Origin: an uncultured Lachnospiraceae bacterium
GTDB lineage: Bacteria; Bacillota; Clostridia; Lachnospirales; Lachnospiraceae
Assembly: GCA_934432595.1 (NCBI GenBank)
Contig: CAKRYR010000022.1
Location: 1-28,747 of the forward strand
Reading direction: 5' to 3'
Length of the DNA stretch: 28,747 bases
The position numbers and the translations under genes were made by a program. Numbering within the stretch: position 1 is the first letter of the stretch; each line of letters starts with the position of its first letter. The notes under the pieces are model-generated. The model ran no database searches and had not been told where the DNA came from. It worked only from the letters and a program-made list of their open reading frames with translations. Shown here piece after piece: positions 24,332-28,747 of this stretch.

Positions 24332-24606
24332 GCGGTGGTTTTGGTGATTAGGTGTGGGTCGCTTCGCTCCCTGATAGGGTAGTACCCCATTTATTATATT
24401 CCTATATATCTAGTACCACTCTTTTATTATCAATCATTTATTTTATTAATATTTCAACTCTGCGACAAATAAGCATTTTGCGAATAGTTGAATTATATAA
24501 TCCTTGAATCCCTTATATATAAAGGCTTTATAGTACATTACTAATTTATTAATATATTATTAAGTATACATATACATTATAATTATACATTATCTATGTA
24601 TATTTA
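24332..24606. other. Intergenic region with a GC-rich island and AT-rich palindromes
   Basis: No gene is visible between 24298 and 24606. Bases 24332-24389 are strikingly GC-rich for this phage, with a CCCT-ATC-AGGG dyad and GGGAGCGAAGCGACCC on the minus strand. From about 24440 to 24606 the sequence is very AT-rich with nested palindromes such as ATACAT-AGATA-ATGTAT, perhaps the end of the upstream transcript. TAGTACC occurs as a direct repeat near 24380 and 24408. No function can be assigned. Confidence 0.4.
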
Positions 24607-25245
24607 TTAAAAATCTATTATATTATTGTTATCTGGTAGTTGGTTCTGATAGTCCTGTTCTATTTCTTCAACTGTCTTTTCTTGCTTAGTATCATCTGTT
24701 ACATTTATTACATAGTTATCCCTATAACCATAATTAGCCTTTAATGCAAATATTGCACCTATTCCATTAGTATTAACAGCCTGGTCATATAGCGAGCACT
24801 CACATTCATTTAACCATTTTTTCGCCGATGTGCTATATTTAGAGTTGGCTCTATCTCTATTATTAGCCCAATCTTTAATAGTACTATTATTAATATTAGT
24901 AAATATAGAGAATCTTAATATAGTAGGATTTAATAAGAACTTATAACATATATTAGTATATATACTCCATATATTGTCTAATAACTCTATATTAATATGC
25001 TTACTATTATTTATAATACCATCATACCTATATAAATATTTATTTCTAATATACTTTAATAATAGAGTTAAACTATTACTATTTTTAGGTTCAATTATAT
25101 TACTTGGATTATTAATATAATTAGATATACATATATTAATATTATCCAGTATATCTTTATATTGTGGGTCTATATCCATATCAATAATATAACAGCTACT
25201 ATCTATTGTCTTATATGCTTCTATTTCATCCTTTTTATATCCCAT
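24607..25245 (-). CDS. Probable small terminase subunit (DNA-binding)
   Basis: About 212 aa from the ATG at 25245, which has GGTG at 9-bp spacing; GTG at 25257 is less well placed. The centre (NIWSIYTNICYKFLLNP, then ILRFSIFTNINNSTIKDWAN) is helix-turn-helix-like, with TIKDW as recognition helix. It is followed by SAKKWLNECECSLYDQAVNT and GIGAIFALKANYGYRDNY, a pattern shared with phage packaging or DNA-binding proteins located before terL. The tail is acidic and disordered (EEIEQDYQNQLPD). Its coding sequence is much richer in ATA and TAT codons than its neighbours. The terS assignment rests on motif likeness and position, and two other genes intervene before terL. Confidence 0.55.
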   Translation of the reverse strand: MGYKKDEIEAYKTIDSSCYIIDMDIDPQYKDILDNINICISNYINNPSNIIEPKNSNSLTLLLKYIRNKYLYRYDGIINNSKHINIELLDNIWSIYTNICYKFLLNPTILRFSIFTNINNSTIKDWANNRDRANSKYSTSAKKWLNECECSLYDQAVNTNGIGAIFALKANYGYRDNYVINVTDDTKQEKTVEEIEQDYQNQLPDNNNIIDF

Positions 25246-25404
25246 AATATATATCACCGCCTTATATAATAATCCTTTTATTCTGCCTTTTCTGATTTAA
25301 TTAAATTACATTAAATTTACTTTTATATACATATATTACTATATTAAATATATAGATGTAATTCTAATAGCTAATATTTATTACACTAATTTATTTTATT
25401 ATAA

Positions 25405-25460
25405 GTTTATGGTCCAGGTTCTTATATTCTGGAGTCTCAGATGCAGCACATTATATTATT
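25405..25460. other. GC-richer island in the 25258-25546 gap, candidate packaging or regulatory site
   Basis: The gap before the probable terS is almost pure A/T except for this stretch, which contains TCCAG and CTGGA arms around AATATAAGAAC and then CTGAGACTCC and TGCTGCATC (minus strand). It encodes nothing. A cos or pac site is commonly found just upstream of terS, so it is a candidate, but no sequence feature proves it. The rest of the gap shows only the terminator at 25490-25518. Confidence 0.35.
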
Positions 25461-25489
25461 ATTTTATATATATTTACTTTTAAACAATA

Positions 25490-25518
25490 AAAAAGACTAT
25501 ACACTTATTAATGTATAG
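25490..25518 (-). terminator. Terminator after the 25547-25804 gene
   Basis: On the minus strand CTATACA (25518-25512) pairs with TGTATAG (25503-25497), followed by TCTTTTTTATTG. It lies 29 bp after the stop codon and would separate the first early gene from the terminase genes unless read through. Confidence 0.75.
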
Positions 25519-25546
25519 CCCTTAATTTAATATTCATATCCTTTTT

Positions 25547-25804
25547 TTATATCATTTCAATAATACTTTTTAACTCGCTCCTTTTTAACTGAATCATATT
25601 ATATGCTTGTTTTCTGTTAATTTTGTTTTCTGTAAATTTCACTACTTCATCAATTAATTTGTTAAATACTTCCCATTCTTTTTTATATGCTTCATCAGAT
25701 TCTTTCTCGATTTCTTCATCTTCTGGATTTGCAACCATTAAATTGTCTAATTCATTAGCTTTTCTTTCTGCATCTTCTAATTGTTTTAATAATTCTTTTA
25801 ACAT
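25547..25804 (-). CDS. Small helical phage protein, first gene of the leftward operon
   Basis: An 85-aa, highly charged, coiled-coil protein (MLKELLKQLEDAERKANELD; EDEEIEKESDEAYKKEWEV). The C-terminus is more basic (ENKINRKQAYNMIQLKRSEL). It starts after AAAGGTGAAAGTAA and is the first gene downstream of the operator-controlled leftward promoter, with an intrinsic terminator behind it. I do not recognise a family; early regulators and DNA-binding accessory proteins often occupy this place. Confidence 0.7.
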   Translation of the reverse strand: MLKELLKQLEDAERKANELDNLMVANPEDEEIEKESDEAYKKEWEVFNKLIDEVVKFTENKINRKQAYNMIQLKRSELKSIIEMI

Positions 25805-25819
25805 TTACTTTCACCTTTT

Positions 25820-25900
25820 GACTATGTTATAATATAGTCACCTTTCATATTATTTTTGATTGGTGGCAATCGGTTCAGTTTATCAGGCTTTCCGATTGCC
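25820..25900 (-). promoter_or_regulatory. Two leader hairpins of the leftward transcript
   Basis: Transcripts from the promoter at 25921-25949 have a leader of about 110 nt with two stems. The first is a 9-bp perfect stem, GGCAATCGG with CCGATTGCC (25865-25900). The second is GACTAT with ATAGTC (25820-25839), just before the ribosome binding site of the 25547-25804 gene. No T-run follows either stem on the minus strand. On the plus strand the first stem is followed by TTTTGTTATC and could stop antisense transcripts. Confidence 0.55.
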
Positions 25901-25920
25901 TTTTGTTATCTTATGAATAT

Positions 25921-25949
25921 ATAATAAACCATTTTTCGTTTAATGTCAA
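25921..25949 (-). promoter_or_regulatory. Leftward lytic promoter with operator O1
   Basis: On the minus strand TTGACA (25949-25944), a 17-bp spacer and TATTAT (25926-25921) form a near-consensus promoter for the genes running left. The spacer and -10 are overlapped by an 18-bp dyad, TAAAC-N8-GTTTA (25925-25942), so a bound repressor would block RNA polymerase. Confidence 0.8.
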
Positions 25950-25958
25950 TACTAAATT

Positions 25959-26011
25959 TAAACTTTTTTTCGTTTATTTTTTATTGACTTATTTTTTTAT
26001 TATGGTATTAT
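25959..26011 (+). promoter_or_regulatory. Repressor promoter with operator O2
   Basis: TTGACT (25984-25989), a 16-bp spacer and TATTAT (26006-26011) drive the 26042-26245 gene. A second TAAAC-N8-GTTTA dyad (25959-25976) lies 7 bp upstream of the -35 box, a position suited to either activation or repression of the repressor's own gene. Confidence 0.75.
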
Positions 26012-26041
26012 AGATTTATACATATAGAAAGAGGTGTTAAA

Positions 26042-26245
26042 ATGCTAGTATATAAAATTGATGTTATAGAAACATTGAAAGAATCAGGGTATAATAGCAC
26101 TAGAATATTAAAAGAAAATATAATTAGTCAATCAGCAATGCAAAAAATGAGAAAAGGCGAAATGATAGGAATAAAAACACTTGAACAATTATGTAAAATA
26201 TTAGATATGCAACCTGGTAACATAATAAAATATGTTGAAGATTAG
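26042..26245 (+). CDS. Small Cro/CI-type HTH repressor
   Basis: A 67-aa single-domain XRE-family regulator. The helix-turn-helix covers about 18-45 (STRILKENIISQSAMQKMRK, then GEMIGIKTLEQLCKILDMQP), with SQSAMQKMRKG as the turn and recognition helix. It ends in GNIIKYVED, the usual end of YozG/HTH_26-like proteins. There is no C-terminal cleavage domain, so it would not be a RecA-cleavable CI. AGAGGTG precedes the ATG. It is divergent from the lytic genes and flanked by three operator copies, so it is the obvious candidate to bind them and keep lysogeny; the antirepressor at 26942-27718 may counter it. Confidence 0.87.
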   Translation: MLVYKIDVIETLKESGYNSTRILKENIISQSAMQKMRKGEMIGIKTLEQLCKILDMQPGNIIKYVED

Positions 26246-26271
26246 TAAACTAAAAAAGATTGAAAAAGTTG

Positions 26272-26300
26272 TTGACATTTAACGTTTTTTGGTTTATTAT
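26272..26300 (+). promoter_or_regulatory. Rightward promoter with operator O3
   Basis: TTGACA (26272-26277), a 17-bp spacer and TATTAT (26295-26300) precede the 58-aa gene. The spacer holds TTAAC-N8-GTTTA (26279-26296), a third copy of the operator with one changed base. Read in its own direction, this promoter matches the leftward lytic promoter at 23 of 29 positions. Confidence 0.8.
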
Positions 26301-26340
26301 AATATTGTAGCAAGGGGCAAGCAAGAAAGGAGTTCAAGAA

Positions 26341-26517
26341 ATGGAGAAATATGAAGAAATGGGAATGACAGATAGTCAATGGAAAGATAATTTAAGAACA
26401 CAATACGATGATTGGGAGTATGTTCAAGAATTAATTAATAACGGAGATATCGAAAAGGCAAATGAAAAAATTGAAAAAATAAAATCAAGATTGCGTAAAG
26501 GTATCGAAAGCAAATAA
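26341..26517 (+). CDS. Small helical protein of the immunity region, 58 aa
   Basis: The ATG follows GAAAGGAGTTCAAGAA. The product MEKYEEMGMTDSQWKDNLRT continues with a Tyr/Asp-rich stretch and a charged helix (EKANEKIEKIKSRLRKG), predicting a small helical, soluble protein. Short genes with this MGMTDxQWKDNLR start are common in Firmicute prophages and have no known function. It follows the repressor gene, has its own operator-controlled promoter and is closed by a good terminator. A role in maintaining or modulating lysogeny is inferred from place only. Confidence 0.75.
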   Translation: MEKYEEMGMTDSQWKDNLRTQYDDWEYVQELINNGDIEKANEKIEKIKSRLRKGIESK

Positions 26518-26546
26518 CCCATTACCCATTATAATAACAGAGAAAC

Positions 26547-26590
26547 GGACAACACCCCCAAAACTTCTTGCAGTGTTGTCCCTTTATTAT
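26547..26590 (+). terminator. Terminator of the rightward immunity transcript
   Basis: A 9-bp perfect stem, GGACAACAC (26547-26555) with GTGTTGTCC (26573-26581), is followed by CTTTATTATATT. It begins 29 bp after the stop of the 58-aa gene. Confidence 0.85.
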
Positions 26591-26900
26591 ATTAACATAT
26601 AATTAATATATCCATACTATAACATATATATAATATAATAATCAATACTAATATTATATATTTTATTATTGATATACTAATATAATTATATTATAATACG
26701 ATATATTGAAAGTATGTAATATATCTAATATTATTGTATGAAAACTTGCATTTTGGCTAAAATATCTAATTTTTGTGGTAAAAATAGACCCTAAAAAATT
26801 TTTTGGAAAGTAGTTACACGTTTTAAAATAAACCAATATACTCTAGTACGCGAAATTTTGCCCATAGAACAGATTTTAATTGAATAGGTATGCAAATATA
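26591..26900. other. Non-coding AT-rich block
   Basis: No gene is supported here. Bases 26590-26735 are almost only A and T, with imperfect palindromes such as ATCAATA and TATTGAT around a TA-rich loop. Bases 26740-26880 have more ordinary composition, with a CTAAAAAATTTTTTGG near-palindrome and a GTACGCGAAATTTTGCCC stretch, and look conserved rather than random. Convergent terminators lie on both sides (26547 and 26907). A replication origin or packaging site would fit such a block, but no iterons are visible. Confidence 0.4.
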
Positions 26901-26906
26901 TTAAAA

Positions 26907-26932
26907 GACTACTAACTTAATTGCTAGTAGCC
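26907..26932 (-). terminator. Terminator after the antirepressor gene
   Basis: On the minus strand GGCTACTA pairs with TAGTAGTC (one G-T wobble) around a 10-nt loop, followed by TTTTAATATATTT. It lies 10 bp after the stop of the 26942-27718 gene. Confidence 0.7.
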
Positions 26933-26941
26933 TTTATTTTA

Positions 26942-27718
26942 TTATTTCTCTATTAATGGATATATTTCATTATCTTTAAGTAAATTATATATAAATAATC
27001 TGCCCTTCTGCGTCCATTTAGTATTCATCTTTACATCTTTAGTTCCATCACTTCTTGTTATATCAACTGTATTAGAATGAGTATACCCTTTATCGTGATA
27101 CTTTGCATATAATAACCATTGTTCCGATTGTTTGTATTGTACACCTAAATTATGTAATATCTTATTCATTTCTGTTCCTGTCTTTCCATAGTCTTTAGCA
27201 ATCTGTGTTATTGTTACAAGACCTTTATTATTTAATATCACGTCAGTATAATTTGCTTTAGGTTGTAACTCTCCTATTATTTGTTTCTGCATCTTATTTT
27301 CTCCCTCTAACTTTGCCTTTTCTTCACGTTCTTTCTTTAAGTCTTGCAATACTGATATAAATAAGTCAGGATTATTCAACAATTCCTCTGTTGCGTATGT
27401 ACCATGTTTTCTAATACTTGGTAATACTTCACTTGTAACCCAATTTGTAAATCTTTCTGCTGATGGTTTTTTACTTTGAAAAATTGTCTTATAGAGATTA
27501 CTTTCATTAATAAAGTTTACTGTTTGTTCTCTGCCTAAAGAATCTATGACCTTACTTGAGGTAACCCCATCTTTTAAAAGTCTGCTCTTAACTCTGCTTA
27601 CCTGTTCTAAACCTAATGCTTTGCAAATATCAACTAAGCAAAACCAAATCTGCCCATTTTCTTCTACAGTTCTTATTTTTCCAAATTCATTGTTGTTAAA
27701 AACTTTTAAATTTGTCAT
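26942..27718 (-). CDS. Phage antirepressor, BRO-N plus KilAC domains
   Basis: A 258-aa protein. Residues about 1-108 are a BRO-N domain: FGKIRTVEENGQIWFCLVDI, then KALGLEQVSRVKSRL, FINESNLYKTIFQSKKPSAE and the WVTSEVLPSIRKHGTY end. A coiled coil links it (about 125-150, KKEREEKAKLEGENKMQKQI). Residues about 152-258 are the KilAC (ANT) domain with LVTITQIAKDYGKTGTEMNK and a C-terminal KGRLFIYNLLKDN. Such proteins bind DNA or a CI-like repressor and promote induction. Its ribosome binding site is AAGGAG at about 11-bp spacing. It is transcribed towards the immunity genes and closed by a terminator. Confidence 0.9.
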   Translation of the reverse strand: MTNLKVFNNNEFGKIRTVEENGQIWFCLVDICKALGLEQVSRVKSRLLKDGVTSSKVIDSLGREQTVNFINESNLYKTIFQSKKPSAERFTNWVTSEVLPSIRKHGTYATEELLNNPDLFISVLQDLKKEREEKAKLEGENKMQKQIIGELQPKANYTDVILNNKGLVTITQIAKDYGKTGTEMNKILHNLGVQYKQSEQWLLYAKYHDKGYTHSNTVDITRSDGTKDVKMNTKWTQKGRLFIYNLLKDNEIYPLIEK

Positions 27719-27743
27719 ATTGTATCATTCTCCTTGTCAAAAA

Positions 27744-27857
27744 TTAGTCGTTGTTGCTTAACAATAATTCATAAATTCTTTGTACAACTTTTATCTTGTC
27801 ACATTCATCTAATTCAAGATATTTTTTTACAAATTCCTGGATAAGATTTTTGTCCAT
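27744..27857 (-). CDS. Small helical ORF, 37 aa
   Basis: The product MDKNLIQEFVKKYLELDECD and onwards is a single amphipathic helix pair ending in LLLSNND. The ATG at 27855-27857 is chosen over a TTG at 27962, because the extra 35 residues run through a hairpin and look non-coding. The ribosome binding site is weak (GAGAAAAGAAG). It lies 26 bp before the antirepressor gene, possibly in the same transcript. No function can be suggested. Confidence 0.45.
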   Translation of the reverse strand: MDKNLIQEFVKKYLELDECDKIKVVQRIYELLLSNND

Positions 27858-27932
27858 ATTTTTCTTCTTTTCTCTTGCAAGGAAAACAACTGAATGATAT
27901 AATATTTTCAGAGGTTCGCCTCGTTTTGTGTT

Positions 27933-27977
27933 TAAGAAGTTGCAACTTTGGTCGGTGGGCAACTTCTTATTTTTTTA
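27933..27977 (+). terminator. Long stem with plus-strand T-run
   Basis: An 11-bp perfect stem, TAAGAAGTTGC (27933-27943) with GCAACTTCTTA (27959-27969), is followed on the plus strand by eight bases of T/TA. The stop codon of the minus-strand gene ending at 27967 lies within it. In the minus direction no T-run follows, so it would stop antisense transcription or stabilise an mRNA end rather than terminate the gene. A smaller GAGG-CGAA-CCTC hairpin lies 12 bp to its left. Confidence 0.5.
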
Positions 27978-28143
27978 ATTCAGCCACTAATTTATTTATT
28001 CCTCGTCTAACTGCCTCAGCACGTTCAATATTTTCTTGCTTACAATATTTATTAAGTATACTACTTTCGTTTATACCTAATCTTACAGTTATTCTTTCAG
28101 ACATAGGATTGTCAATTCGTGGTCTGCCTGTACGTGGACTCAT
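27967..28143 (-). CDS. Ribbon-helix-helix (CopG/Arc-type) regulator, 58 aa
   Basis: The ATG at 28141-28143 follows GTGAGGTGATAAATT. The product starts MSPRTGRPRIDNPMSERITV. The beta strand RITVRLG, the two helices (ESSILNKYCKQENI; RAEAVRRGINKLV) and the GRPR-DNP arm are the classical RHH pattern found in many Firmicute mobile elements. Such proteins bind direct or inverted repeats as paired dimers. Its own promoter is flanked by two 13-bp direct repeats (28159 and 28187), which makes autoregulation likely. Confidence 0.85.
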   Translation of the reverse strand: MSPRTGRPRIDNPMSERITVRLGINESSILNKYCKQENIERAEAVRRGINKLVAELKK

Positions 28144-28158
28144 AATTTATCACCTCAC

Positions 28159-28208
28159 TTAATGTCTGCCACTAAATATAGTATAATTTATGTCAGCCAT
28201 AAAGTCAA
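28159..28208 (-). promoter_or_regulatory. Promoter with direct-repeat operator of the RHH gene
   Basis: On the minus strand TTGACT (28208-28203), a 17-bp spacer and TATACT (28185-28180) form the promoter. Two near-identical boxes, TGGCTGACATAAA (28199-28187) and TGGCAGACATTAA (28171-28159), lie 28 bp apart on either side of the -10 box, one in the spacer and one over the start site. The spacing puts both on similar helix faces within the error of DNA twist. Confidence 0.75.
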
Positions 28209-28292
28209 GCCTTTTACCCAAAAATTGTAAAAATTACCATAACATTTACAAAAAGTCCTTTATTTACTCACCTATCTTTCTCATAATCACAC

Positions 28293-28733
28293 CTACCTAT
28301 CAACATAATCATCTATATATATTGGTTCTTCATCTTCCCATTTGATAGATTGAAACAAATTATTGTATCCATGAAACTCACAATATACATCACTTGGTAA
28401 CCAACTTGTAGTGGACTCCTTAGGTTTACCAATATATATATTTAAATCACCATACTTATTAACTTCATCTTTATTAACCTTATCTCTAGCAATCCATTTA
28501 AATTTCTTATCAATATTCCTTAAGATACATAATTCATCATCTGTAAATTTCTTTTTCTTTGGAAGTTTGGTAATCTCTTTGTTTACTAAGTCATTTATTT
28601 CTAAATAACTTTTTCTTTTGAAACTATCATTAATAATATAACCATTTTGGATAAAATAAATATCCACATGTCCATCAACCTTGAACTTTTCTCCCTCTTC
28701 AACTCCTAATAGTTTACATAAATCTATTTTCAT
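28293..28733 (-). CDS. Unknown phage protein, 146 aa
   Basis: Starts MKIDLCKLLGVEEGEKFKVD, with TGGAGTGAAGAAGA ahead of it at the window edge. The sequence is charged and soluble: EINDLVNKEITKLPKKKKFT, then DDELCILRNIDKKFKWIARD and a C-terminal acidic end (WEDEEPIYIDDYVDR). The KLLGVEEGEKFKV start is common in short proteins of clostridial prophages, but no function is known. There is no terminator directly after it; the 28209-28292 gap is AT-rich and holds only the upstream edge of the RHH promoter. Confidence 0.7.
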   Translation of the reverse strand: MKIDLCKLLGVEEGEKFKVDGHVDIYFIQNGYIINDSFKRKSYLEINDLVNKEITKLPKKKKFTDDELCILRNIDKKFKWIARDKVNKDEVNKYGDLNIYIGKPKESTTSWLPSDVYCEFHGYNNLFQSIKWEDEEPIYIDDYVDR

Positions 28734-28747
28734 TCTTCTTCACTCCA

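Noticed and set aside
25806..25912. Small plus-strand RNA from a TTTACT/TATAAT promoter ending at the 25865-25900 hairpin
   Set aside because: The TATAAT lies inside the GACTAT/ATAGTC dyad of the leftward leader, and the -35 match is weak; the leader explanation is simpler.

Overview
The window shows the end of a prophage in the chromosome of a low-GC, spore-forming Firmicute, probably a gut-type Clostridia. The evidence is very AT-rich DNA, strong GGAG-type ribosome binding sites, a spore-coat cotJC gene, and a secreted transglutaminase with surface-protein repeats typical of that group. Nearly every gene is on the minus strand, so the biology reads from right to left.

Host part (1 to about 3956). 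An array of 74-bp hairpin repeats is followed by a conserved winged-helix protein gene, a secreted transglutaminase-like protein with its own promoter and structured leader, and the 3' part of cotJC (manganese-catalase-like spore coat protein). cotJC lacks its N-terminus: homology stops abruptly at the codon for Gln in the QFGGPDGE motif, 27 bp from the stop codon of a phage endolysin. This is a phage attachment junction inside cotJC. The 5' part of cotJC and the integrase should lie beyond the right edge of the window.

Prophage late region (3986 to 22938, read right to left). The order is terminase large subunit, a sigma-like regulator, a Com-like zinc finger, a MuF-type head protein, portal, an unknown head-cluster protein, scaffold, major capsid, head-tail connectors, major tail tube, a tail chaperone pair with a -1 frameshift site, tape measure, distal tail proteins with a C-terminal S74 chaperone domain, two small membrane proteins (one a holin) and an amidase endolysin. 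This is a siphovirus. Four intrinsic terminator hairpins lie inside this operon. A pseudoknot-capable RNA sits just upstream of terL, which suggests RNA-based antitermination. Three short hairpins with one loop sequence and compensating stems precede the scaffold gene.

Cargo and early region (23321 to 25804). Between terL and a likely small terminase gene are a small membrane protein, a tandem DUF2829 (Tad2, Thoeris anti-defence) protein and a DUF6275 protein.

Immunity region (25820 to 26587). A small Cro/CI-type repressor and a 58-aa protein run rightward. Three copies of an 18-bp operator (TWAAC-N8-GTTTA) overlap or adjoin three promoters, including the leftward promoter of the lytic genes. 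That leftward transcript starts with two hairpins.

Right edge (26590 to 28747). An AT-rich non-coding block is followed by a BRO/KilAC antirepressor, a small ORF, a ribbon-helix-helix regulator with direct-repeat operators around its promoter, and an unknown phage protein. The prophage continues past the window.
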